Source of the DNA: Charina bottae
Taxonomy: Eukaryota > Chordata > Lepidosauria > Squamata > Charinaidae
NCBI GenBank assembly: GCA_023362775.1
Contig: JALMGJ010000130.1
Span: 1-64,000 of the forward strand
Length of the DNA: 64,000 bases
Direction of reading: 5' to 3'
The position numbers and the translations under genes are program-made. Every line of letters starts with the position of its first letter. Within the stretch, counting starts at the first letter, position 1. Positions 24,284 through 36,800 of this stretch are shown one piece after another. Under the pieces are notes generated by a model. The model worked only from the letters and a program-made list of their open reading frames with translations. It had not been told where the DNA came from and did not search any database.

Positions 24284-24943
24284 TTAGACCCTCCCAAATC
24301 AAGCATCCAAAAGTTCCTCTAACCCTTAAATTCAACCCCAAATCTCGTGGCGGGCTTTGTTTTTCAATTTGAGCGGATTCGGTCCGGCCCATCCCGGGAG
24401 GTTTTCCTGACTCCGCGGTCAGCAAATTTTTGATTTTTGGGCCAAAAATTATGCCCTCCCAAATCAAGCATCCAAAAGTGCCTCTAACCCTTAAATTCAA
24501 CCCCGAATCTCGTGGCGGGCTTCGTTTTTCAATTTGAGCGGATTCGGTCCGGCCCATTCCGGGAGGTTTTCCTGACTCCGCGGTCAGGAAATTTTTGATT
24601 TTGGGGCCAAAAATTAGACCCTCCCAAATCAAGCATCCAAAAGTTCCTCTAACCCTTAAATTCAACCCCAAATCTCGTGGCGGGCTTTGTTTTTCAATTT
24701 GAGCGGATTCGGTCCGGCCCATCCCGGGAGGTTTTCCTGACTCCGCGGTCAGGAAATTTTGATTTTTGGGCCAAAAATTATGCCCTCCCAAATCAAGCAT
24801 ACAAAAGTGCCTCTAACCCTTAAATTCAACCCCGAATCTCGTGGCGGGCTTCGTTTTTCAATTTGAGCGGATTCGGTCCAGCCCATCCCGGGAGGTTTTC
24901 TTGACTCCGCGGTCAGCAAATTTTTGATTTTTGGGCCAAAAAT
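24284..24943. repeat. Local two-monomer (330-bp) duplication of the diverged type
   Basis: Two ATTAGACCC monomers occur only 330 bp apart (24284 and 24614), separated by one monomer with GTCAGCAAA. Everywhere else in zone B they are at least 659 bp apart. The preceding monomers differ (CATCCTGGGAGG before the first, CATTCCGGGAGG before the second), so the pair may have been brought together by exchange between different units rather than by simple duplication. Confidence 0.7.
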
Positions 24944-27900
24944 TATGCCCTCCCAAATCAAGCATCCAAAAGTGCCCCTAACCCTTAAATTCAACCCAGA
25001 ATCTCGTGGCGGGCTTCGTTTTCCAATTTGAGCGGATTCGGTCCGGCCCATCCCGGGAGGATTTACTGACTCCGCGGTCAGGAAATTTTTGATTTTTGGG
25101 CCAAAAATTATGCCCTCCCAAATCAAGCATCCAAAAGTGCCTCTAACCCTTAAATTCAACCCCGAATCTCGTGGCGGGCTTCGTTTTTCAATTTGAGCGG
25201 ATTCGGTCCGGCCCATCCCGGGAGGTTTTCCTGACTCCGCGGTCAGGAAATTTTTGATTTTTGGGCCAAAAATTATGCCCTCCCAAATCAAGCATCCAAA
25301 AGTGCCTCTAACCCTTAAATTCAACCCCGAATCTCGTGGCGGGCTTCGTTTTTCAATTTGAGCGGATTCGGTCCGGCCCATCCCGAGAGGTATTCCTGAC
25401 TCCGCGGTCAGGAAATTTTTGATTTTTGGGCCAAAAATTATGCCCTCCCAAATCAAGCATCCAAAAGTGCCTCTAACCCTTAAATTCAACCCCGAATCTC
25501 GTGGCGGGCTTCATTTTTCAATTTGAGCGGATTCGGTCCGGCCCATCCCGGGAGGTTTTCCTGACTCCGCGGTCAGCAAATTTTTGATTTTTGGGCCAAA
25601 AATTATGCCCTCCCAAATCAAGCATCCAAAAGTGCCTCTAACCCTTAAATTCAACCCCGAATCTCGTGGCAGGCTTCGTTTTTCAATTTGAGCGGATTCG
25701 GTCCGGCCCATCCCGGGAGGTTTTCCTGACTCCACGGTCAGCAAATTTTTGATTTTTGGGCCAAAAATTATGCCCTCCCAAATCAAGCATCCAAAAGTGC
25801 CCCTAACCCTTAAATTCAACCCAGAATCTCGTGGCGGGCTTCGTTTTCCAATTTGAGCGGATTCGGTCCGGCCCATCCCGGGAGGATTTACTGACTCCGC
25901 GGTCAGGAAATTTTTGATTTTTGGACCAAAAATTATGCCCTCCCAAATCAAGCATCCAAAAGTGCCCCTAACCGTTAAATTCAACCCAGAATCTCGTGGC
26001 GGGCTTCGTTTTCCAATTTGAGCGGATTCGGTCCGGCCCATCCCGGGAGGATTTACTGACTCCGCTGTCAGGAAATTTTTGATTTTTGGGCCAAAAATTA
26101 TGCCCTCCCAAATCAAGCATCCAAAAGTGCCTCTAACCCTTAAATTCAACCCCGAATCTCGTGGCGGGCTTCGTTTTTCAATTTGAGCGAATTCGGTCTG
26201 GCCCATCCCGGGAGGTTTTCCTGACTCCGCGGTCAGGAAATTTTTGATTTTTGGGCCAAAAATTATGCCCTCCCAAATCAAGCATACAAAAGTGCCTCTA
26301 ACCCTTAAATTCAACCCCGAATCTCGTGGCGGGCTTCGTTTTTCAATTTGAGCGGATTCGGTCCAGCCCATCCCGGGAGGTTTTCCTGACTCCGCGGTCA
26401 GCAAATTTTTGATTTTTGGGCCAAAAATTATGCCCTCCCAAATCAAGCATCCAAAAGTGCCTCTAACCCTTAAATTCAACCCCGAATCTCGTGGCGGGCT
26501 TCATTTTTCAATTTGAGCGGATTCGGTCCGGCCCATCCCGGGAGGTTTTCCTGACTCCGCGGTCAGCAAATTTTTGATTTTTGGGCCAAAAATTATGCCC
26601 TCCCAAATCAAGCATCCAAAAGTGCCTCTAACCCTTAAATTCAACCCCGAATCTCGTGGCGGGCTTCGTTTTTCAATTTGAGCGGATTCGGTCCGGCCCA
26701 TTCCGGGAGGTTTTCCTGACTCCGCGGTCAGGAAATTTTTGATTTTGGGGCCAAAAATTAGACCCTCCCAAATCAAGCATCCAAAAGTTCCTCTAACCCT
26801 TAAATTCAACCCCAAATCTCGTGGCGGGCTTTGTTTTTCAATTTGAGCGGATTCGGTCCGGCCCATCCCGGGAGGTTTTCCTGACTCCGCGGTCAGGAAA
26901 TTTTGATTTTTGGGCCAAAAATTATGCCCTCCCAAATCAAGCATACAAAAGTGCCTCTAACCCTTAAATTCAACCCCGAATCTCGTGGCGGGCTTCGTTT
27001 TTCAATTTGAGCGGATTCGGTCCAGCCCATCCCGGGAGGTTTTCCTGACTCCGCGGTCAGCAAATTTTTGATTTTTGGGCCAAAAATTATGCCCTCCCAA
27101 ATCAAGCATCCAAAAGTGCCCCTAACCCTTAAATTCAACCCAGAATCTCGTGGCGGGCTTCGTTTTCCAATTTGAGCGGATTCGGTCCGGCCCATCCCGG
27201 GAGGATTTACTGACTCCGCGGTCAGGAAATTTTTGATTTTTGGGCCAAAAATTATGCCCTCCCAAATCAAGCATCCAAAAGTGCCTCTAACCCTTAAATT
27301 CAACCCCGAATCTCGTGGCGGGCTTCGTTTTTCAATTTGAGCGGATTCGGTCCGGCCCATCCCGGGAGGTTTTCCTGACTCCGCGGTCAGGAAATTTTTG
27401 ATTTTTGGGCCAAAAATTATGCCCTCCCAAATCAAGCATCCAAAAGTGCCTCTAACCCTTAAATTCAACCCCGAATCTCGTGGCGGGCTTCGTTTTTCAA
27501 TTTGAGCGGATTCGGTCCGGCCCATCCCGAGAGGTATTCCTGACTCCGCGGTCAGGAAATTTTTGATTTTGGGGCCAAAAATTATGCCCTCCCAAATCAA
27601 GCATCCAAAAGTGCCTCTAACCCTTAAATTCAACCCCGAATCTCGTGGCGGGCTTCGTTTTTCAATTTGAGCGGATTCGGTCCGGCCCATCCCGAGAGGT
27701 ATTCCTGACTCCGCGGTCAGGAAATTTTTGATTTTTGGGCCAAAAATTATGCCCTCCCAAATCAAGCATCCAAAAGTGCCTCTAACCCTTAAATTCAACC
27801 CCGAATCTCGTGGCGGGCTTCGTTTTTCAATTTGAGCGGATTCGGTCCGGCCCATCCCGGGAGGTTTTCCTGACTCCGCGGTCAGCAAATTTTTGATTTT

Positions 27901-29859
27901 TGGGCCAAAAATTATGCCCTCCCAAATCAAGTATCCAAAAGTGCCTCTAACCCTTAAATTCAACCCCGAATCTCGTGGCGGGCTTCGTTTTTCAATTTGA
28001 GCGGATTCGGTCCGGCCCATCCTGGGAGGTTTTCCTGACTCCGCGGTCAGGAAATTTTTGATTTTGGGGCCAAAAATTAGACCCTCCCAAATCAAGCATC
28101 CAAAAGTTCCTCTAACCCTTAAATTCAACCCCAAATCTCGTGGCGGGCTTTGTTTTTCAATTTGAGCGGATTCGGTCCGGCCCATCCCGGGAGGTTTTCC
28201 TGACTCCGCGGTCAGGAAATTTTGATTTTTGGGCCAAAAATTATGCCCTCCCAAATCAAGCATACAAAAGTGCCTCTAACCCTTAAATTCAACCCCGAAT
28301 CTCGTGGCGGGCTTCGTTTTTCAATTTGAGCGGATTCGGTCCAGCCCATCCCGGGAGGTTTTCCTGACTCCGCGGTCAGCAAATTTTTGATTTTTGGGCC
28401 AAAAATTATGCCCTCCCAAATCAAGCATCCAAAAGTGCCCCTAACCCTTAAATTCAACCCAGAATCTCGTGGCGGGCTTCGTTTTCCAATTTGAGCGGAT
28501 TCGGTCCGGCCCATCCCGGGAGGATTTACTGACTCCGCGGTCAGGAAATTTTTGATTTTTGGGCCAAAAATTATGCCCTCCCAAATCAAGCATCCAAAAG
28601 TGCCTCTAACCCTTAAATTCAACCCCGAATCTCGTGGCGGGCTTCGTTTTTCAATTTGAGCGGATTCGGTCTGGCCCATCCCGGGAGGTTTTCCTGACTC
28701 CGCGGTCAGGAAATTTTTGATTTTTGGGCCAAAAATTATGCCCTCCCAAATCAAGCATCCAAAAGTGCCTCTAACCCTTAAATTCAACCCCGAATCTCGT
28801 GGCGGGCTTTGTTTTTCAATTTTAGCGGATTCGGTCCGGCCCATCCCGGGAGGTTTTCCTGACTCCGCGGTCAGGAAATTTTGATTTTTGGGCCAAAAAT
28901 TATGCCCTCCCAAATCAAGCATCCAAAAGTGCCTCTAACCCTTAAATTCAACCCCGAATCTCGTGGCGGGCTTCGTTTTTCAATTTGAGCGGATTCGGTC
29001 CAGCCCATCCCGGGAGGTTTTCCTGACTCCGCGGTCAGCAAATTTTTGATTTTTGGGCCAAAAATTATGCCCTCCCAAATCAAGCATCCAAAAGTGCCCC
29101 TAACCCTTAAATTCAACCCAGAATCTCGTGGCGGGCTTCGTTTTCCAATTTGAGCGGATTCGGTCCGGCCCATCCCGGGAGGTTTTCCTGACTCTGCGGT
29201 CAGCAAATTTTTGATTTTTGGGCCAAAAATTATGCCCTCCCAAATCAAGCATCCAAAAGTGCCCCTAACCCTTAAATTCAACCCAGAATCTCGTGGCGGG
29301 CTTCTTTTTCCAATTTGAGCGGATTCGGTCCGGCCCATCCCGGGAGGATTTACTGACTCCGCGGTCAGGAAATTTTTGATTTTTGGACCAAAAATTATGC
29401 CCTCCCAAATCAAGCATCCAAAAGTGCCCCTAACCGTTAAATTCAACCCAGAATCTCGTGGCGGGCTTCGTTTTCCAATTTGAGCGGATTCGGTCCGGCC
29501 CATCCCGGGAGGATTTACTGACTCCGCTGTCAGGAAATTTTTGATTTTTGGGCCAAAAATTATGCCCTCCCAAATCAAGCATCCAAAAGTGCCTCTAACC
29601 CTTAAATTCAACCCCGAATCTCGTGGCGGGCTTCGTTTTTCAATTTGAGCGAATTCGGTCTGGCCCATCCCGGGAGGTTTTCCTGACTCCGCGGTCAGGA
29701 AATTTTTGATTTTTGGGCCAAAAATTATGCCCTCCCAAATCAAGCATCCAAAAGTGCCTCTAACCCTTAAATTCAACCCCGAATCTTGTGGCGGGCTTTG
29801 TTTTTCAATTTTAGCGGATTCGGTCCGGCCCATCCCGGGAGGTTTTCCTGACTCCGCGG

Positions 29860-32800
29860 TCAGGAAATTTTGATTTTTGGGCCAAAAATTATGCCCTCCC
29901 AAATCAAGCATCCAAAAGTGCCTCTAACCCTTAAATTCAACCCCGAATCTCGTGGCGGGCTTCGTTTTTCAATTTGAGCGGATTCGGTCCAGCCCATCCC
30001 GGGAGGTTTTCCTGACTCCGCGGTCAGCAAATTTTTGATTTTTGGGCCAAAAATTATGCCCTCCCAAATCAAGCATCCAAAAGTGACCCTAACCCTTAAA
30101 TTCAACCCAGAATCTCGTGGCGGGCTTCGTTTTTCAATTTGAGCGGATTCGGTCCAGCCCATCCCGGGAGGTTTTCCTGACTCCGCGGTCAGCAAATTTT
30201 TGATTTTTGGGCCAAAAATTATGCCCTCCCAAATCAAGCATCCAAAAGTGCCCCTAACCCTTAAATTCAACCCAGAATCTCGTGGCGGGCTTCGTTTTCC
30301 AATTTGAGCGGATTCGGTCCGGCCCATCCCGGGAGGTTTTCCTGACTCTGCGGTCAGCAAATTTTTGATTTTTGGGCCAAAAATTATGCCCTCCCAAATC
30401 AAGCATCCAAAAGTGCCCCTAACCCTTAAATTCAACCCAGAATCTCGTGGCGGGCTTCTTTTTCCAATTTGAGCGGATTCGGTCCGGCCCATCCCGGGAG
30501 GATTTACTGACTCCGCGGTCAGGAAATTTTTGATTTTTGGACCAAAAATTATGCCCTCCCAAATCAAGCATCCAAAAGTGCCCCTAACCGTTAAATTCAA
30601 CCCAGAATCTCGTGGCGGGCTTCGTTTTCCAATTTGAGCGGATTCGGTCCGGCCCATCCCGGGAGGATTTACTGACTCCGCTGTCAGGAAATTTTTGATT
30701 TTTGGGCCAAAAATTATGCCCTCCCAAATCAAGCATCCAAAAGTGCCTCTAACCCTTAAATTCAACCCCGAATCTCGTGGCGGGCTTCGTTTTTCAATTT
30801 GAGCGAATTCGGTCTGGCCCATCCCGGGAGGTTTTCCTGACTCCGCGGTCAGGAAATTTTTGATTTTTGGGCCAAAAATTATGCCCTCCCAAATCAAGCA
30901 TCCAAAAGTGCCTCTAACCCTTAAATTCAACCCCGAATCTTGTGGCGGGCTTTGTTTTTCAATTTTAGCGGATTCGGTCCGGCCCATCCCGGGAGGTTTT
31001 CCTGACTCCGCGGTCAGGAAATTTTGATTTTTGGGCCAAAAATTATGCCCTCCCAAATCAAGCATCCAAAAGTGCCTCTAACCCTTAAATTCAACCCCGA
31101 ATCTCGTGGCGGGCTTCGTTTTTCAATTTGAGCGGATTCGGTCCAGCCCATCCCGGGAGGTTTTCCTGACTCCGCGGTCAGCAAATTTTTGATTTTTGGG
31201 CCAAAAATTATGCCCTCCCAAATCAAGCATCCAAAAGTGACCCTAACCCTTAAATTCAACCCAGAATCTCGTGGCGGGCTTCGTTTTTCAATTTGAGCGG
31301 ATTCGGTCCGGCCCATCCCGGGAGGATTTCCTGACTCCGCGGTCAGGAAATTTTTGATTTTTGGGCCAAAAATTATGCCCTCCCAAATCAAGCATCCAAA
31401 AGTGCCTCTAACCCTTAAATTCAACCCCGAATCTCGTGGCGGGCTTCGTTTTTCAATTTGAGCGGATTCGGTCCGGCCCATCCCGGGAGGTTTTCCTGAC
31501 TCTGCGGTCAGCAAATTTTTGATTTTTGGGCCAAAAATTATGCCCTCCCAAATCAAGCATCCAAAAGTGCCTCTAACCCTTAAATTCAACCCCGAATCTC
31601 GTGGCGGGCTTCGTTTTTCAATTTGAGCGGATTCGGTCCGGCCCATCCCGGGAGGTTTTCCTGACTCCGCGGTCAGGAAATTTTTGATTTTTGGGCCAAA
31701 AATTATGCCCTCCCAAATCAAGCATCCAAAAGTGCCTCTAACCCTTAAATTCAACCCCGAATCTCGTGGCGGGCTTCGTTTTTCAATTTGAGCGGATTCG
31801 GTCCGGCCCATCCCGAGAGGTATTCCTGACTCCGCGGTCAGGAAATTTTTGATTTTTGGGCCAAAAATTATGCCCTCCCAAATCAAGCATCCAAAAGTGC
31901 CTCTAACCCTTAAATTCAACCCCGAATCTCGTGGCGGGCTTCATTTTTCAATTTGAGCTGATTCGGTCCGGCCCATCCCGGGAGGTTTTCCTGACTCCGC
32001 GGTCAGCAAATTTTTGATTTTTGGGCCAAAAATTATGCCCTCCCAAATCAAGCATCCAAAAGTGCCTCTAACCCTTAAATTCAACCCCGAATCTCGTGGC
32101 AGGCTTCGTTTTTCAATTTGAGCGGATTCGGTCCGGCCCATCCCGGGAGGTTTTCCTGACTCCACGGTCAGCAAATTTTTGATTTTTGGGCCAAAAATTA
32201 TGCCCTCCCAAATCAAGCATCCAAAAGTGCCCCTAACCCTTAAATTCAACCCAGAATCTCGTGGCGGGCTTCGTTTTCCAATTTGAGCGGATTCGGTCCG
32301 GCCCATCCCGGGAGGATTTACTGACTCCGCGGTCAGGAAATTTTTGATTTTTCGACCAAAAATTATGCCCTCCCAAATCAAGCATCCAAAAGTGCCCCTA
32401 ACCGTTAAATTCAACCCAGAATCTCGTGGCGGGCTTCGTTTTCCAATTTGAGCGGATTCGGTCCGGCCCATCCCGGGAGGATTTACTGACTCCGCTGTCA
32501 GGAAATTTTTGATTTTTGGGCCAAAAATTATGCCCTCCCAAATCAAGCATCCAAAAGTGCCTCTAACCCTTAAATTCAACCCCGAATCTCGTGGCGGGCT
32601 TCGTTTTTCAATTTGAGCGAATTCGGTCTGGCCCATCCCGGGAGGTTTTCCTGACTCCGCGGTCAGGAAATTTTTGATTTTTGGGCCAAAAATTATGCCC
32701 TCCCAAATCAAGCATCCAAAAGTGCCTCTAACCCTTAAATTCAACCCCGAATCTCGTGGCGGGCTTTGTTTTTCAATTTTAGCGGATTCGGTCCGGCCCA

Positions 32801-32880
32801 TCCCGGGAGGTTTTCCTGACTCCGCGGTCAGGAAATTTTGATTTTTGGGCCAAAAATTATGCCCTCCCAAATCAAGCATC
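29860..32880. repeat. ~3.0-kb block, first of three copies
   Basis: This block recurs at about 33.82-36.84 kb (offset 3,956 bp) and at about 40.08-43.10 kb (offset 10,222 bp). Within it the order of GTGACCC, CTTCTTTTTCC, CAATTTTAGC, CCCGAGAGGTATTCC, GAGCTGATTC, CTCCACGGTC, TTTTTCGACC and CCGCTGTCAGG is the same in all three. A related but shorter version begins near 28.88 kb. Downstream of 32.88 kb the first copy diverges from the others, which fixes its right edge. Confidence 0.8.
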
Positions 32881-33819
32881 CAAAAGTGCCTCTAACCCTT
32901 AAATTCAACCCCGAATCTCGTGGCGGGCTTCGTTTTTCAATTTGAGCGAATTCGGTCTGGCCCATCCCGGGAGGTTTTCCTGACTCCGCGGTCAGGAAAT
33001 TTTTGATTTTTGGGCCAAAAATTATGCCCTCCCAAATCAAGCATCCAAAAGTGCCTCTAACCCTTAAATTCAACCCCGAATCTTGTGGCGGGCTTTGTTT
33101 TTCAATTTTAGCGGATTCGGTCCGGCCCATCCCGGGAGGTTTTCCTGACTCCGCGGTCAGGAAATTTTGATTTTTGGGCCAAAAATTATGCCCTCCCAAA
33201 TCAAGCATCCAAAAGTGCCTCTAACCCTTAAATTCAACCCCGAATCTCGTGGCGGGCTTCGTTTTTCAATTTGAGCGGATTCGGTCCAGCCCATCCCGGG
33301 AGGTTTTCCTGACTCCGCGGTCAGCAAATTTTTGATTTTTGGGCCAAAAATTATGCCCTCCCAAATCAAGCATCCAAAAGTGACCCTAACCCTTAAATTC
33401 AACCCAGAATCTCGTGGCGGGCTTCGTTTTTCAATTTGAGCGGATTCGGTCCAGCCCATCCCGGGAGGTTTTCCTGACTCCGCGGTCAGCAAATTTTTGA
33501 TTTTTGGGCCAAAAATTATGCCCTCCCAAATCAAGCATCCAAAAGTGCCCCTAACCCTTAAATTCAACCCAGAATCTCGTGGCGGGCTTCGTTTTTCAAT
33601 TTGAGCGGATTCGGTCCGGCCCATCCCGGGAGGTTTTCCTGACTCCGCGGTCAGGAAATTTTTGATTTTTGGGCCAAAAATTATGCCCTCCCAAATCAAG
33701 CATCCAAAAGTGCCTCTAACCCTTAAATTCAACCCCGAATCTTGTGGCGGGCTTTGTTTTTCAATTTTAGCGGATTCGGTCCGGCCCATCCCGGGAGGTT
33801 TTCCTGACTCCGCGGTCAG

Positions 33820-36800
33820 GAAATTTTGATTTTTGGGCCAAAAATTATGCCCTCCCAAATCAAGCATCCAAAAGTGCCTCTAACCCTTAAATTCAACCCC
33901 GAATCTCGTGGCGGGCTTCGTTTTTCAATTTGAGCGGATTCGGTCCAGCCCATCCCGGGAGGTTTTCCTGACTCCGCGGTCAGCAAATTTTTGATTTTTG
34001 GGCCAAAAATTATGCCCTCCCAAATCAAGCATCCAAAAGTGACCCTAACCCTTAAATTCAACCCAGAATCTCGTGGCGGGCTTCGTTTTTCAATTTGAGC
34101 GGATTCGGTCCAGCCCATCCCGGGAGGTTTTCCTGACTCCGCGGTCAGCAAATTTTTGATTTTTGGGCCAAAAATTATGCCCTCCCAAATCAAGCATCCA
34201 AAAGTGCCCCTAACCCTTAAATTCAACCCAGAATCTCGTGGCGGGCTTCGTTTTCCAATTTGAGCGGATTCGGTCCGGCCCATCCCGGGAGGTTTTCCTG
34301 ACTCTGCGGTCAGCAAATTTTTGATTTTTGGGCCAAAAATTATGCCCTCCCAAATCAAGCATCCAAAAGTGCCCCTAACCCTTAAATTCAACCCAGAATC
34401 TCGTGGCGGGCTTCTTTTTCCAATTTGAGCGGATTCGGTCCGGCCCATCCCGGGAGGATTTACTGACTCCGCGGTCAGGAAATTTTTGATTTTTGGACCA
34501 AAAATTATGCCCTCCCAAATCAAGCATCCAAAAGTGCCCCTAACCGTTAAATTCAACCCAGAATCTCGTGGCGGGCTTCGTTTTCCAATTTGAGCGGATT
34601 CGGTCCGGCCCATCCCGGGAGGATTTACTGACTCCGCTGTCAGGAAATTTTTGATTTTTGGGCCAAAAATTATGCCCTCCCAAATCAAGCATCCAAAAGT
34701 GCCTCTAACCCTTAAATTCAACCCCGAATCTCGTGGCGGGCTTCGTTTTTCAATTTGAGCGAATTCGGTCTGGCCCATCCCGGGAGGTTTTCCTGACTCC
34801 GCGGTCAGGAAATTTTTGATTTTTGGGCCAAAAATTATGCCCTCCCAAATCAAGCATCCAAAAGTGCCTCTAACCCTTAAATTCAACCCCGAATCTTGTG
34901 GCGGGCTTTGTTTTTCAATTTTAGCGGATTCGGTCCGGCCCATCCCGGGAGGTTTTCCTGACTCCGCGGTCAGGAAATTTTGATTTTTGGGCCAAAAATT
35001 ATGCCCTCCCAAATCAAGCATCCAAAAGTGCCTCTAACCCTTAAATTCAACCCCGAATCTCGTGGCGGGCTTCGTTTTTCAATTTGAGCGGATTCGGTCC
35101 AGCCCATCCCGGGAGGTTTTCCTGACTCCGCGGTCAGCAAATTTTTGATTTTTGGGCCAAAAATTATGCCCTCCCAAATCAAGCATCCAAAAGTGACCCT
35201 AACCCTTAAATTCAACCCAGAATCTCGTGGCGGGCTTCGTTTTTCAATTTGAGCGGATTCGGTCCGGCCCATCCCGGGAGGATTTCCTGACTCCGCGGTC
35301 AGGAAATTTTTGATTTTTGGGCCAAAAATTATGCCCTCCCAAATCAAGCATCCAAAAGTGCCTCTAACCCTTAAATTCAACCCCGAATCTCGTGGCGGGC
35401 TTCGTTTTTCAATTTGAGCGGATTCGGTCCGGCCCATCCCGGGAGGTTTTCCTGACTCTGCGGTCAGCAAATTTTTGATTTTTGGGCCAAAAATTATGCC
35501 CTCCCAAATCAAGCATCCAAAAGTGCCTCTAACCCTTAAATTCAACCCCGAATCTCGTGGCGGGCTTCGTTTTTCAATTTGAGCGGATTCGGTCCGGCCC
35601 ATCCCGGGAGGTTTTCCTGACTCCGCGGTCAGGAAATTTTTGATTTTTGGGCCAAAAATTATGCCCTCCCAAATCAAGCATCCAAAAGTGCCTCTAACCC
35701 TTAAATTCAACCCCGAATCTCGTGGCGGGCTTCGTTTTTCAATTTGAGCGGATTCGGTCCGGCCCATCCCGAGAGGTATTCCTGACTCCGCGGTCAGGAA
35801 ATTTTTGATTTTTGGGCCAAAAATTATGCCCTCCCAAATCAAGCATCCAAAAGTGCCTCTAACCCTTAAATTCAACCCCGAATCTCGTGGCGGGCTTCAT
35901 TTTTCAATTTGAGCTGATTCGGTCCGGCCCATCCCGGGAGGTTTTCCTGACTCCGCGGTCAGCAAATTTTTGATTTTTGGGCCAAAAATTATGCCCTCCC
36001 AAATCAAGCATCCAAAAGTGCCTCTAACCCTTAAATTCAACCCCGAATCTCGTGGCAGGCTTCGTTTTTCAATTTGAGCGGATTCGGTCCGGCCCATCCC
36101 GGGAGGTTTTCCTGACTCCACGGTCAGCAAATTTTTGATTTTTGGGCCAAAAATTATGCCCTCCCAAATCAAGCATCCAAAAGTGCCCCTAACCCTTAAA
36201 TTCAACCCAGAATCTCGTGGCGGGCTTCGTTTTCCAATTTGAGCGGATTCGGTCCGGCCCATCCCGGGAGGATTTACTGACTCCGCGGTCAGGAAATTTT
36301 TGATTTTTCGACCAAAAATTATGCCCTCCCAAATCAAGCATCCAAAAGTGCCCCTAACCGTTAAATTCAACCCAGAATCTCGTGGCGGGCTTCGTTTTCC
36401 AATTTGAGCGGATTCGGTCCGGCCCATCCCGGGAGGATTTACTGACTCCGCTGTCAGGAAATTTTTGATTTTTGGGCCAAAAATTATGCCCTCCCAAATC
36501 AAGCATCCAAAAGTGCCTCTAACCCTTAAATTCAACCCCGAATCTCGTGGCGGGCTTCGTTTTTCAATTTGAGCGAATTCGGTCTGGCCCATCCCGGGAG
36601 GTTTTCCTGACTCCGCGGTCAGGAAATTTTTGATTTTTGGGCCAAAAATTATGCCCTCCCAAATCAAGCATCCAAAAGTGCCTCTAACCCTTAAATTCAA
36701 CCCCGAATCTCGTGGCGGGCTTTGTTTTTCAATTTTAGCGGATTCGGTCCGGCCCATCCCGGGAGGTTTTCCTGACTCCGCGGTCAGGAAATTTTGATTT

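Larger units (their letters stand above)
10260..28200. repeat. Zone B: array segment marked by a diverged ATTAGACCC monomer
   Basis: A diverged monomer type carries TTTTGGGGCC, ATTAGACCC, AAAAGTTCC, CCCCAAATC and GGGCTTTG together. It starts (at TTAGACCC) at 10278, 12088, 12747, 14230, 15713, 18021, 19835, 20494, 21647, 23130, 24284, 24614, 26758 and 28077. The recurrent 1483-bp spacing (9 monomers minus two) suggests a nine-monomer higher-order unit disturbed by insertions and deletions of monomers. It is absent between 28.1 and 61.5 kb apart from partial relatives near 49510 and 54126. Another recurring mark is CCCGAGAGGTATTCC, for example near 13846, 17636, 23898 and 25382. No unique sequence was found. 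Confidence 0.82.
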
